The notes below the pieces were generated by a model. That model saw only the letters and a list, made by a program, of their open reading frames with translations. It was not told the DNA's origin and made no database searches. A program made the translations under genes and the position numbers. A stretch of 46,448 nucleotides of DNA from DASRCB01 sp035653295 (lineage in GTDB: Bacteria > Acidobacteriota > Terriglobia > Bryobacterales > Bryobacteraceae). The DNA is taken from assembly GCA_035653295.1 (NCBI GenBank), contig DASRCB010000237.1, positions 1 to 46,448 of the forward strand, read 5' to 3'. Shown piece after piece: positions 30,426 through 39,040 of the stretch; the stretch's first letter is position 1; the number at the start of each line of letters is the position of its first letter.

Positions 30426-32375
30426 ATGCGAACGAGTCTGCTGTGCCTGGCCATGGTGGTCTGCTTGCGCGCGCAGGCCCCGGCGCCGAAGCCGAACGAG
30501 GCTGCGACTCCCGCGGTCCCGCCGGCTAAGGGAGAGGGCGTGCATGCGCTGACGCGCGAGGACCTCACGGCCTTTTTCGACGGCATGTTCCCGATTCAGC
30601 TCGATCGCAGCGACATTGCCGGGGCTGTGGTCGTGGTGGTGCGGCAGAATGACGTGCTGCTGGAGAAGGGCTATGGCTATGCCGACGTCGCGAAGAAGAT
30701 CCGCGTGGATCCCGCGGTCACAGGCTTTCGGCCAGGATCCATCTCGAAGCTGTTCACCTGGATTTCGGTGATGCAGCTGAAGGAACAGGGCAAAGTCGAC
30801 CTCGATGCCGACGTGAACCGGTATCTCGATTTCCGCATCGCGGAGCCGTGGCACAAGCCGGTGACCCTGCGTGACCTGATGACGCACCGGCCCGGTTTCG
30901 AGGAGGAGATCCGCGATCTCATCCGCGGCGCGCCAGCGACGTTTATCCCATTGCGGCAGTACCTGGTGGAGAACCAGCCGGCGCAGATCTTTCCGCCGGG
31001 CACAGTCCCCGCTTATTCGAATTACGGCGCCGGTTTGGCGGGATATGTGGTGCAGCGCGTCAGCGGCGAGCGCTATGAGGATTACGTGCGCCGGCACATT
31101 TTCGAACCGCTGGGCATGTCCGGCTCCAGCTTCGAACAGCCGCTGCCGAAGAACTGGCCGGCGCATCCGGCCGCCGGATACAGCCGCGCTGAGAACAAGA
31201 TGCTGCCATTCGAGGTTGTGGAACCCGCGCCCGCCGGGGCCCTGACCACCACTGGCGCAGACATGATCCGCTTCGCCCGCGCGCTGTACTACGGCGGCGA
31301 GTTGGATGGGCATCGCATTCTTCAGGCCGATACGCTGAAGGAGACCTGGACGCCGCAGTATCGGGCGAATCCGGCGCTGCCGGCGATTTGCCTCGGGTTC
31401 TACCAGCAAGTCCGGGACGGCACGCGCTGGATCGGCCATGGCGGCGATCTGATCGCATATCACAGTCTTTTCATGATCCAGCCGGAAACGCAGACGGCCC
31501 TCTTTGTTTCGTACAATTCCGCGGGGACGGATCGGGGCGTCTCGGTCGAGCGCGCCGAGTTGTTCAACGAATTCGTCGACCGTTATTACGGGCCCGCGAA
31601 GGATCTGCCCACAGTGGCGAAGGGCACGCCTGCCGCGGAGGTCGCGGGCGTCTGGTGGTCCACGCGGCGCGGGGTGACGAACCGGCTGCAGCTGGGGAAC
31701 CTGACAGGTCAGCAAACCGCCTCGGTGGATAAGGAAGGACGGCTGGTCATAGCCGACGCGAAATCGATCAACGGCGAGACGATCCATTGGAAACCAGCCG
31801 GGCCAGACCTTTGGGTCTACCCCGAGGGACAGCGACATCTGGCAGTGATTCGCGACGCGCACGGGCACATTTTGCGGGCAGCATCGGATTTTCCGGCGGT
31901 GCAGTCGGAACGCGTGCCGTGGTACGCGCAAACGCGACCCAACATGATCCTGCTTTGGTCCAGCCTGTTCGCGATGGCATGCGTGCTCTGGGCCGCGGTG
32001 CTGCGCCTGATTCAACGACGGAACATTCCGCGGGCTGAAGCTCCACTGCGGCGGCTGCGGCGAGCGCAGGTGGCCGCGAGCGTCGCCTGGCTGGCCATTC
32101 TCGGCGGCATGGTGGCGCTGCTGAATCATCTGAATGATCCGGACACCTTTCCGCCTTCGCACGCATGGGATCGTATCTTCCTGGCCATGAACATCGTGGT
32201 GTGGATCGCCGTGCTGTTATCGGTGTGGATGATCGTGGTTTTGGTGGTCGTGTGGCCGGTCCTGCCGCGGCGGCTCTGGCTGCGCGTGCGAATGCCGCTG
32301 ATTGCGCTCGCGGCGGTGTTCCTGATCTGGTTCAGCTTTTACTGGAAGCTGATCGGGCCGGTGGCGCGGTTCTGA
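30426..32375 (+). CDS. Class C beta-lactamase/esterase-like serine hydrolase with membrane C-terminus
   Basis: A 649-residue protein. The signal peptide MRTSLLCLAMVVCLRAQA is followed by a serine hydrolase domain with S105-I-S-K108 (SxxK), Y197-S-N199 (YxN) and H338-G-G340 (HxG). It then has a Pro-rich linker domain and four membrane helices (about 510-640, ending FLIWFSFYWKLIGPVARF). The catalytic domain faces the periplasm. Members act as beta-lactamases, D-aminopeptidases or esterases, so the substrate is open. The ATG at 30426 is preferred; upstream ATGs at 30411 and 30414 overlap the REP region. Confidence 0.87.
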   Translation: MRTSLLCLAMVVCLRAQAPAPKPNEAATPAVPPAKGEGVHALTREDLTAFFDGMFPIQLDRSDIAGAVVVVVRQNDVLLEKGYGYADVAKKIRVDPAVTGFRPGSISKLFTWISVMQLKEQGKVDLDADVNRYLDFRIAEPWHKPVTLRDLMTHRPGFEEEIRDLIRGAPATFIPLRQYLVENQPAQIFPPGTVPAYSNYGAGLAGYVVQRVSGERYEDYVRRHIFEPLGMSGSSFEQPLPKNWPAHPAAGYSRAENKMLPFEVVEPAPAGALTTTGADMIRFARALYYGGELDGHRILQADTLKETWTPQYRANPALPAICLGFYQQVRDGTRWIGHGGDLIAYHSLFMIQPETQTALFVSYNSAGTDRGVSVERAELFNEFVDRYYGPAKDLPTVAKGTPAAEVAGVWWSTRRGVTNRLQLGNLTGQQTASVDKEGRLVIADAKSINGETIHWKPAGPDLWVYPEGQRHLAVIRDAHGHILRAASDFPAVQSERVPWYAQTRPNMILLWSSLFAMACVLWAAVLRLIQRRNIPRAEAPLRRLRRAQVAASVAWLAILGGMVALLNHLNDPDTFPPSHAWDRIFLAMNIVVWIAVLLSVWMIVVLVVVWPVLPRRLWLRVRMPLIALAAVFLIWFSFYWKLIGPVARF

Positions 32376-32479
32376 GCGGCGCTATCCTCGCGTCATGCCG
32401 GCCACGATCTCCGGCCGAGGCGAATGATGTGGCCCTTTCTTACAAGACAGCAGAGGCGCGGATCGGCTAACGTGGGGCG

Positions 32480-33265
32480 ATGACTGCGAATCGCTCCGTT
32501 CCGGTGGACACGCTGCTGCCGCACGTTCCTTATCGCGAGGTCGGGAACGCAATTGACTGGCTTTCACGTACGTTCGGCTTCGTCGAGCATTATCGGTATG
32601 GCGACCCGGCCGGAGGCGGCGCGCAGATGTATCTCGGCAGGGCGGTGTTCATGCTGATGACCGCACGGCCGGCACAGGCGAAACAGTTCCTGACGGTCTT
32701 TATCCAGGACGTGGAAGGCCATTGCGAGCGCGCCAGGGCAGTGGGGGCGAAGATCGTGGAGGAGCCGCACGAAACGGAGTACGGAGAATTTCAGTACGCC
32801 GCGGAGGACCTCGACGGGCACACCTGGATCTTCGCGCGGCATGCGCGGGATCGGAGTCCGGCGGAGTGGGGGGCCACCACGGCGTATGAGCCGCCGCCCA
32901 TATATGCGCTCCTGCCGCGTCCGCGGCTGTGCTACCTGGAGATTCCGGCAACGGCGCCCGAGGAGTCCGCGGATTTCTACGAGAAGGTCTTCGGGTGGAA
33001 GATTCGAAATCGCGGGACGGGGCGTCCGAGCTTCGACGATGCGACCTGGGTCAGCGGGGCGTGGGTGAGCGGACGCGAAGCGGCAAAACCAGGACTGCTT
33101 CCGTACATCTGGGTGGATCGCATCGGCGAGGTGTTACGCAGAGTGGAGTCGAGCGGCGGCGTAGTGATTGAGGGGCCGCGGCCCGACCATCCGGGTGGCT
33201 CATGTCTGATCGCGCTGTTTCGCGACCCGGCGGGCAACGTGATCGGGCTCTATGAAGAGCCTTAG
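32480..33265 (+). CDS. Two-domain VOC (glyoxalase-like) protein
   Basis: A 261-residue tandem VOC protein. The first domain (TLLPHVPYREVGNAIDWLSR, then FGFVEHYRY) resembles PhnB-type VOC modules, with an EDLDGHTWIFA end. The second (PRLCYLEIPATAPEESADFY, then FGWKIRN) ends FRDPAGNVIGLYEEP. The reaction is unknown. The ATG at 32480 opens the first strand. The 104-bp upstream gap shows no further gene. Confidence 0.9.
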   Translation: MTANRSVPVDTLLPHVPYREVGNAIDWLSRTFGFVEHYRYGDPAGGGAQMYLGRAVFMLMTARPAQAKQFLTVFIQDVEGHCERARAVGAKIVEEPHETEYGEFQYAAEDLDGHTWIFARHARDRSPAEWGATTAYEPPPIYALLPRPRLCYLEIPATAPEESADFYEKVFGWKIRNRGTGRPSFDDATWVSGAWVSGREAAKPGLLPYIWVDRIGEVLRRVESSGGVVIEGPRPDHPGGSCLIALFRDPAGNVIGLYEEP

Positions 33266-33394
33266 AGCGCGGCGCCCCGACGCTGCGGAGGGCTTCCGTC
33301 CAATACGCTGAACGATTCGTCAGACCGGACGTCCGCGTCGCTGTACGTACGACGTTCGCGCTGGGATAATTGACAATCGCACGCCCGGTTGCGA

Positions 33395-34189
33395 ATGACT
33401 TTCTTCGACACCAACTCGATGCTCGGAGAGTTGCCGAACCCCCTGCCCGGGGGAACGCTCGATGCCCCGGGACTGTTGCGCGAAATGGACCATTACGGTA
33501 TCGAGAAAACGCTCTTCTTCCATTACGCCTACGGCGAAGGCGACATGAAGGATGAGATGAACCGGCGCACGCTGGCGGCGGCGCGCCGTTCCGACCGGCT
33601 GATCCCGACGTGGGTTCTTTCCACCGGTCCGGTGCGGGTGGGCGAAGCTGCGGGCGTACAGATCACGCGCATGCTGGACGCGGGGGTCCGGGCGGCGCGA
33701 TTCTATCCCGACGAAACGGGGTGCGCGGGCCCGCTGACGATCAAGACCTATGCGATCGAAGGTCTGCTGCAACCTCTGAACGAGCACCACATTCCGCTGC
33801 TCATCCCCGAGTCGTATCTGCACGGGCAGCCTACGACGCACTCTCCGTTTCCGCGCGGCAGTTATGAGGATATCGACGCCATCTGCGGCCAATTCCCCGA
33901 TCTTCCGATCGTCGTTCTGCAACCCTCGTATACCGATCGCTTCGACCTCATCGCCCTCGCACAGCGGCATAAAAATCTGCACTTCACCATCCCGATTTAC
34001 AGCCTTTTTCGGCTGCTGGAGAACACGGCCGGGCTGATCGGCGCCGACCGCCTGCTCTTTGGGACTAACATGCCTTATTCCGACCCGGCCCTGGGCATCG
34101 GAATGGTGCAGTATTCGGTGCTGGGCGAGTCGGAGAAGAAGCTCATCGCAGGCGGCAATCTGAGGCGTCTGCTGGATGGCGTGCGATGA
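33395..34189 (+). CDS. Amidohydrolase-like TIM-barrel protein with altered metal motif
   Basis: A 264-residue amidohydrolase-related protein. Strand 1 reads FFDTNSMLG (D5-T-N7) instead of the usual D-x-H-x-H, so the first metal ligands are missing. The conserved ends LLFGTNMPYSDP and LIAGGNLRRLLDG show the fold is intact. Catalysis may be lost or altered. The ATG at 33395 is used; a TTG two codons earlier is possible. It overlaps the canonical paralogue at 34186 by four bases (ATGA), suggesting the two act as a heteromer. Confidence 0.85.
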   Translation: MTFFDTNSMLGELPNPLPGGTLDAPGLLREMDHYGIEKTLFFHYAYGEGDMKDEMNRRTLAAARRSDRLIPTWVLSTGPVRVGEAAGVQITRMLDAGVRAARFYPDETGCAGPLTIKTYAIEGLLQPLNEHHIPLLIPESYLHGQPTTHSPFPRGSYEDIDAICGQFPDLPIVVLQPSYTDRFDLIALAQRHKNLHFTIPIYSLFRLLENTAGLIGADRLLFGTNMPYSDPALGIGMVQYSVLGESEKKLIAGGNLRRLLDGVR

Positions 34190-35064
34190 CCACGCGGCGG
34201 CAGTTTCTCGCGGGATCGCTGGCGGCAGTCACGGCGCAGAGCCGGGTGGCCGCGGCGCCGCGGACGATTCTGGAACAGTTCCGCGCCGGCGAGCGGCTGG
34301 AGGGCGTGGATATCGTCGACGCCCACGGGCATTTCATTCAGCGCCCGGACGATCTGTTTTGGCCGCGTAATGTCGAATTGCTGATGTCGGACGCGGAACG
34401 TCTGGGCATCGCTCAGGTGATCGCAAGCCATCCCTCGGCGTACACGGCCGTCACTGCCGATCAGATCCGAACGGCGCACGATGAATGCGAACGGGCCGCC
34501 GCGAAATACGGTCCGCGCCTGCGCATTTATCTGGTTTTCAATCCGCGGTTAATGGAGACCTCCGTTGCGGAGATGCGCCGCGCACTGGCGCCCGAGTCGC
34601 CGTTCGTCGGCTTCAAGCTGCATGGCGGGCTCGCGCAGTACCCCAGCGAGGGCCCGAATTATCAGCCCGTTTACGAGTTCGCAGCCGAACACGGCCTGCC
34701 CGTGCTGCTGCATCCATGGCATGACCTGGATGGAATCCCAGCGGTAATGCAGAAGCACCCCCGGCTGAAACTCACTCTCGCTCACATGGGATTTCTGCCG
34801 GAGGGCCTCGGCGAGCTCCTGAAGCAGTTCCCGAACCTTGTGGTCGATACGTGCGGCTCGACGGCATCGTATCGTTTGCTGGAGCTGCTGGTCCGCACGG
34901 CCGGCGCTGAAAAGGTCATCTTCGGCACTGACGCCACATACCTCACCTTCGGCCCACAGCTGGCCAAGGTCGCGTTCGCGCATATCTCCGAGGACGAGAA
35001 GCGCCTGATCTTCGGGGGCAATGCCCGCCGTATCTTCGGCGACCGGCTGGGCCTGGTTCGGTAG
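34186..35064 (+). CDS. Tat-exported amidohydrolase family protein
   Basis: A 292-residue metal-dependent hydrolase. It has a twin-arginine signal (TTRRQFLAGSLAAV, residues 2-15), the metal pair D45-x-H47-x-H49 (VDAHGHF), LLHPWHD for strand-5 ligands, and the closing VIFGTDATYL and LIFGGNARRIFG. It overlaps the upstream gene by four bases, while the partner lacks both the signal and the H-x-H, so the active protein could carry the partner out through Tat. The substrate is unknown. It is convergent with the P-type ATPase with no spare bases between the stops (35064/35065). Confidence 0.88.
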   Translation: MTTRRQFLAGSLAAVTAQSRVAAAPRTILEQFRAGERLEGVDIVDAHGHFIQRPDDLFWPRNVELLMSDAERLGIAQVIASHPSAYTAVTADQIRTAHDECERAAAKYGPRLRIYLVFNPRLMETSVAEMRRALAPESPFVGFKLHGGLAQYPSEGPNYQPVYEFAAEHGLPVLLHPWHDLDGIPAVMQKHPRLKLTLAHMGFLPEGLGELLKQFPNLVVDTCGSTASYRLLELLVRTAGAEKVIFGTDATYLTFGPQLAKVAFAHISEDEKRLIFGGNARRIFGDRLGLVR

Positions 35065-37281
35065 TCAGAGCGCCGCGCGGCGCAGGCGCAGGGCGTTGCT
35101 GATCACAGACACCGAGCTGAAGGTCATTGCCGCCGCTGCGATCATGGGGTTCAGCAGCAGGCCGAAAACAGGGTAGAGCGCGCCGGCGGCAATCGGAACG
35201 CCCAGCAGGTTATAGACAAAGGCGAAGAACAGATTCTGGCGGATGTTGCGCACGGTAGCGCGGCTGAGGTTGAGGGCTTTGTCGATACCGCGCAGATCGC
35301 CGCGGACGAGGGTGACAGCGGCGCTTTCCATGGCGACATCGGTTCCCGTTCCCATGGCGATGCCGACATTGGCCTGAGCAAGAGCGGGCGCGTCATTGAT
35401 GCCATCGCCGGCCATGGCCACGAAACGGCCCTCCGCCTGGAGCCGGCGGACGATCTCGATCTTGTGCTCGGGGCGGACATCGGCGTGGATTTCGGCGATA
35501 CCGAGGCGGCGCGCGACGGCCTCGGCGGTGGCGCGATGATCGCCGGTGACCATGACCATGCGGATACCGCGGCGCTTCAGGTCTTCGATGGCGCGGGGCG
35601 TGGTGGCGCGGATGGGGTCAGCCACTCCGAGAACCGCCGCGGCGCGCCCGTCGAGGGCGAGAAATACGGTGGTCTCGCCCTCAGCCCGCCGACGGTCGGC
35701 TTCCTGCGCGAGCTCGGCGGGAATGCCAATTTTCAAGGATTCGAGCAAGGCGTTGTTTCCGAGGGCGACCGGGTGACCGTCGACGGTTCCTGTGACGCCC
35801 AGGCCGGGACGGGCCTGAAAATCGGCCGGCGCGGTGAGCGTCAGCGAGCGGTCGCGGGCGGCGTGAACGAGCGCCTGCGCGATAGGATGCTCGCTGGCCT
35901 GCTCGAGACTTGCCGCGAGGCGCAGATGCTCGTCGATTGCGCCGGGCGCAAGAGCAGGCCGGCCTTCGGTGAGCGTGCCGGTTTTGTCCACGAGGAGCGT
36001 GTCCACGCGCTGAAGCGATTCGAGCGCCTCGGCGTTGCGGATCAGCACGCCTTCGCGCGCGCCGCGGCCTGTGCCCACCATGATCGACATCGGAGTGGCC
36101 AGGCCCAGCGCGCACGGGCAGGCGATGATGAGCACGGCGACGGCATTAACGAAAGCCCAGCCGAAGCCGTGGCCCGAGAACAGCCAAACGGCGAAGGTGA
36201 TCGCAGCGGCGGCAACCACCGCGGGAACGAACCAACTAGCGACAACGTCGGCGACACGCTGGATGGGGGCGCGACTGCGCTGGGCCTCGCTGACCATCTG
36301 GACGATGCGCGCCAGCACGGTATCGGCGCCGACGTGCTCGGCGCGCATGACGAAACCGCCTTCCGAGCCGTTCACGGTTCCGCCGGTGACGGTGTCGCCG
36401 GGCGCTTTCGCGACTGGCGCGGGCTCGCCGGTGATCATCGATTCGTTCACGAATCCGGAGCCCTCGATGACAACACCGTCAACCGGGATCTTCTCGCCGG
36501 GGCGCACGCGAAGCAGGTCGCCGGGCCGGACCAGGTCGAGCGCGATATCGGACTCGCGCCCGTTCAGAACCAGCCGCGCGGTCTTGGGAGCAAGGCCGAG
36601 CAGCTGTTTGAGCGCCAGCCCGGTGCGGCTGCGGGCGCGGAGTTCCAGCACCTGACCCAGCAGAACCAGAGCGACGATTACCGCCGCAGGTTCGAAGTAG
36701 ATGCCGGTGGCGGGAATTCGGCCGCCGCTCAGGATCACGGCGGTGCTGTAGAGCCAGGCGGCGCCGGCGCCGAGGCCGATGAGGGTGAACATGTTGGGAC
36801 TGCGATGCCGCAGTGACGCCCAGGCGCGATGGAAGATGGGCCATCCGCACCAAAGGACGACAGGGGTCGCCAGCAGCAACTGCGCCCAACCCGGGAGAAT
36901 CCCCGGCATGGCGAGCGCGAGCAGCGGAACCGTGAAGACCAGCGCGATCCAGAAGCGCCGGGTCATGTCCTCCAGCTCCGGGTTGCGCTCCTCCTCCAGC
37001 GAGACTGTCTTCGGCTCCAGCGCCATGCCGCAGAGCGGGCATGCACCGGGGCCGGCCTGCACCACCTCCGGGTGCATGGGGCAGGTGTACTCGCGTGTGG
37101 ACGCCGCCGGCGGCCCGTCCATGGCCTCATGCGCCGCCCCGGGGCTCAGGTACTTTTCAGGCCGGGCGCGGAACTTCGCGAAGCACCCAACGCTGCAGAA
37201 GTGGTATCGTTTGCCCGCGTGCTCGAAAGAAGCCGCGGCCCCGTCCGGCTGGACGGTCATGCCGCACACCGGGTCCTTCAC
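35065..37281 (-). CDS. Copper/silver-type P1B ATPase with YHS and heavy-metal-binding modules
   Basis: A 738-residue P1B pump. Residues 2-48 are a YHS domain (DPVCGM ... FCSVGC). Residues 63-90 are a CPMHPEV ... CPLCGM heavy-metal-binding motif. Eight helices follow, with the transport motif C388-P-C390 (IIACPCALGLAT), phosphorylation site D432-KTGT, TGEP (284-287) and SEHPIAQ. There is no HMA domain; the YHS and CPMHP modules replace it, as in copper or silver pumps. It exports Cu(I) or Ag(I) from the cytoplasm. The ATG at 37281 directly opens the YHS domain. No CopY/CueR regulator is adjacent. Confidence 0.95.
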   Translation of the reverse strand: MKDPVCGMTVQPDGAAASFEHAGKRYHFCSVGCFAKFRARPEKYLSPGAAHEAMDGPPAASTREYTCPMHPEVVQAGPGACPLCGMALEPKTVSLEEERNPELEDMTRRFWIALVFTVPLLALAMPGILPGWAQLLLATPVVLWCGWPIFHRAWASLRHRSPNMFTLIGLGAGAAWLYSTAVILSGGRIPATGIYFEPAAVIVALVLLGQVLELRARSRTGLALKQLLGLAPKTARLVLNGRESDIALDLVRPGDLLRVRPGEKIPVDGVVIEGSGFVNESMITGEPAPVAKAPGDTVTGGTVNGSEGGFVMRAEHVGADTVLARIVQMVSEAQRSRAPIQRVADVVASWFVPAVVAAAAITFAVWLFSGHGFGWAFVNAVAVLIIACPCALGLATPMSIMVGTGRGAREGVLIRNAEALESLQRVDTLLVDKTGTLTEGRPALAPGAIDEHLRLAASLEQASEHPIAQALVHAARDRSLTLTAPADFQARPGLGVTGTVDGHPVALGNNALLESLKIGIPAELAQEADRRRAEGETTVFLALDGRAAAVLGVADPIRATTPRAIEDLKRRGIRMVMVTGDHRATAEAVARRLGIAEIHADVRPEHKIEIVRRLQAEGRFVAMAGDGINDAPALAQANVGIAMGTGTDVAMESAAVTLVRGDLRGIDKALNLSRATVRNIRQNLFFAFVYNLLGVPIAAGALYPVFGLLLNPMIAAAAMTFSSVSVISNALRLRRAAL

Positions 37282-37320
37282 ACCCGGAGTGCTGACGATT
37301 TGGAAGGGATTGGTCGCTGC

Positions 37321-38922
37321 TTATTCCTGTTCCTGATGGAACAGACGGGCGATGCGGCTCTGCCTGCTGGCCATGGTCTGAGGCTTGCGCGCCAGCAGCG
37401 CCCGCGACTGCACCATCGATCTCACCGCGCGGCCCAACTCGGGATCGTTCTCCAGCGCCACCTGCTCGGCGCGTTCCTTGCTGAAGGCGGTGATGAAAAG
37501 CTCTTCGCGGAGACGCTCGCGGAGGAGCTCGCGATCGGCGGCGAATTCCGTGTCGCTCGCGCTGATGCCGCGGCCCTCGAGGAATTTGCGGAAATCATCC
37601 ATGGTGGCGTCGTCGGGCCGCCAGTTCCGGTCGAGCTTCGTGGGATGGTTCGAGAAGTAATGGACGGCATAGAAGAATGTGCCGAGATTCGCCGTGACCG
37701 TGGAGGCGTAGGTGTCCAGCGGCTGATCGCTGTACCGCTCATCGGGCGTAATGCCGTCGCCGCCGAACACGGTGCGGCCGGTGTCGGTCTTCTTCATGTC
37801 TTTGACATTGTTGTGACCCTGAAGCCGGCTGTAATACTCGTAAAACGACCGGTGTGAGTAGTCGCGCTGGATGAGCCTGCCGCTGGGGGTGTAGTAGCGG
37901 GCAATGGTCAGCAGTAAGGCGGTGTTGTCGGACAGCGGGTAGGGCGCCTGAACCAGGCCCTTCCCGAAGGTCTGCTCGCCCAGCACCCAGGCGCGGTCAT
38001 GATCCTGGAGCGCGCCGGTCAGAATCTCCGCCGCGGACGCGGTGCCGCGGTTGACCAGGACCACGATGGGGTACTCGCGGCCCCTCTCGCCTTTCTTAAC
38101 GAAGAATTTCGTCTCCGCGGACGAGCGCCCGTGATGAGAGACGATGGCCTGCCCTTTCTTGAGGAAGTGCTCGGAAACCGCGACAGCCTCCTGGAGGATG
38201 CCGCCGCCATTGTCGCGCAGGTCGAGAATCAGCCCCTCAATATTGTTCTCTCCCAGCTTGTTCAGAGCCTGGTCGAATTCGTGGCTGGTGTTTTCGTTGA
38301 AGGACTCCAACTTGATATAGGCGATTCCCGGGCGGTACCAGAAGGCGTAAGTGACGCTTTCGCGAGGTACTTCGCCGCGGGTGACGTTGAAAAACAGGGG
38401 CTTGTCGCTGCCCTGGCGGCCTACCCGGATTTGCACCTGGGTGCCTTCCGGTCCCTTGAGCATACTGGAGACGGCGGGGATGTCGAGACCGTCGGTGGAC
38501 TTGTCGTTGACCGCTTCGATGACGTCCCCCGGCCGCAGGCCCGCTTTCCACGCCGGCGAATTCTCGAACGGGTACATGACGATGACCCGCCCTTCGGGCG
38601 CGCCGACCAGCATGCCGACGCCGTAGTACCGGCCGGCCTGCTCCTCGCGCAGGAGCGCGTAGGCGGTCGGGTCGAAGAAGTTGGAGTGCGGGTCGAGGGT
38701 CCGCAGCATGGACGGGATGGCGCCTTTATAGATGGCCGTGTCGGCGTCCACCTTGTCAGCGAAGTTGTTCTCGATCAGGTCGTAGAATGACGTGAACTTC
38801 TTCAGGCTGTTGCGCATGTCCTCTTTCGAGGACGAATCTTCGGCCGCGCGCACGGGGGCCAGAGCGGCACAAACGAGAAACAGGGATACAGGGACAAGAA
38901 CCCGGGGGCAGGTTCGGAGCAT
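37321..38922 (-). CDS. S41 carboxy-terminal processing protease
   Basis: A 533-residue exported serine protease. The signal peptide covers about residues 1-26 (RTCPRVLVPVSLFLVCAALA), the PDZ domain about 95-185 (GVGMLVGAPEGRVIVM), and the catalytic dyad is S296 (NRGTASAAEI) with K321 (EQTFGKGLVQ) at the usual 25-residue spacing. Family members trim the C-termini of periplasmic or membrane proteins. A C-terminal DUF3340-like helical region (TKLDRNWRPDDATM ... LREELFITAFSK) is present. The ATG at 38922 opens the signal peptide; an ATG at 38949 is possible. The gap of 118 bp to the divergent GH15 gene must hold both promoters. Confidence 0.93.
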   Translation of the reverse strand: MLRTCPRVLVPVSLFLVCAALAPVRAAEDSSSKEDMRNSLKKFTSFYDLIENNFADKVDADTAIYKGAIPSMLRTLDPHSNFFDPTAYALLREEQAGRYYGVGMLVGAPEGRVIVMYPFENSPAWKAGLRPGDVIEAVNDKSTDGLDIPAVSSMLKGPEGTQVQIRVGRQGSDKPLFFNVTRGEVPRESVTYAFWYRPGIAYIKLESFNENTSHEFDQALNKLGENNIEGLILDLRDNGGGILQEAVAVSEHFLKKGQAIVSHHGRSSAETKFFVKKGERGREYPIVVLVNRGTASAAEILTGALQDHDRAWVLGEQTFGKGLVQAPYPLSDNTALLLTIARYYTPSGRLIQRDYSHRSFYEYYSRLQGHNNVKDMKKTDTGRTVFGGDGITPDERYSDQPLDTYASTVTANLGTFFYAVHYFSNHPTKLDRNWRPDDATMDDFRKFLEGRGISASDTEFAADRELLRERLREELFITAFSKERAEQVALENDPELGRAVRSMVQSRALLARKPQTMASRQSRIARLFHQEQE

Positions 38923-39040
38923 GCGGTGGAACACCTCAGGTATAACCATCCTAGCAGCAGATCGGCGTTTTTCGGCCAATGGTGCGGGTCTCGGGGTTGA
39001 AATATTTCGGGCTGCGGGCGAGTCCCCCCAAATGTAACCC

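Noticed and set aside
30300..32162. A 620-codon minus-strand frame opposite the serine hydrolase
   Set aside because: Antisense shadow with no domain character; the plus strand carries all three catalytic motifs.
35464..36816. A 450-codon plus-strand frame opposite the P-type ATPase
   Set aside because: Gly/Asp/Ala-rich shadow; the minus strand encodes all P-type ATPase motifs.
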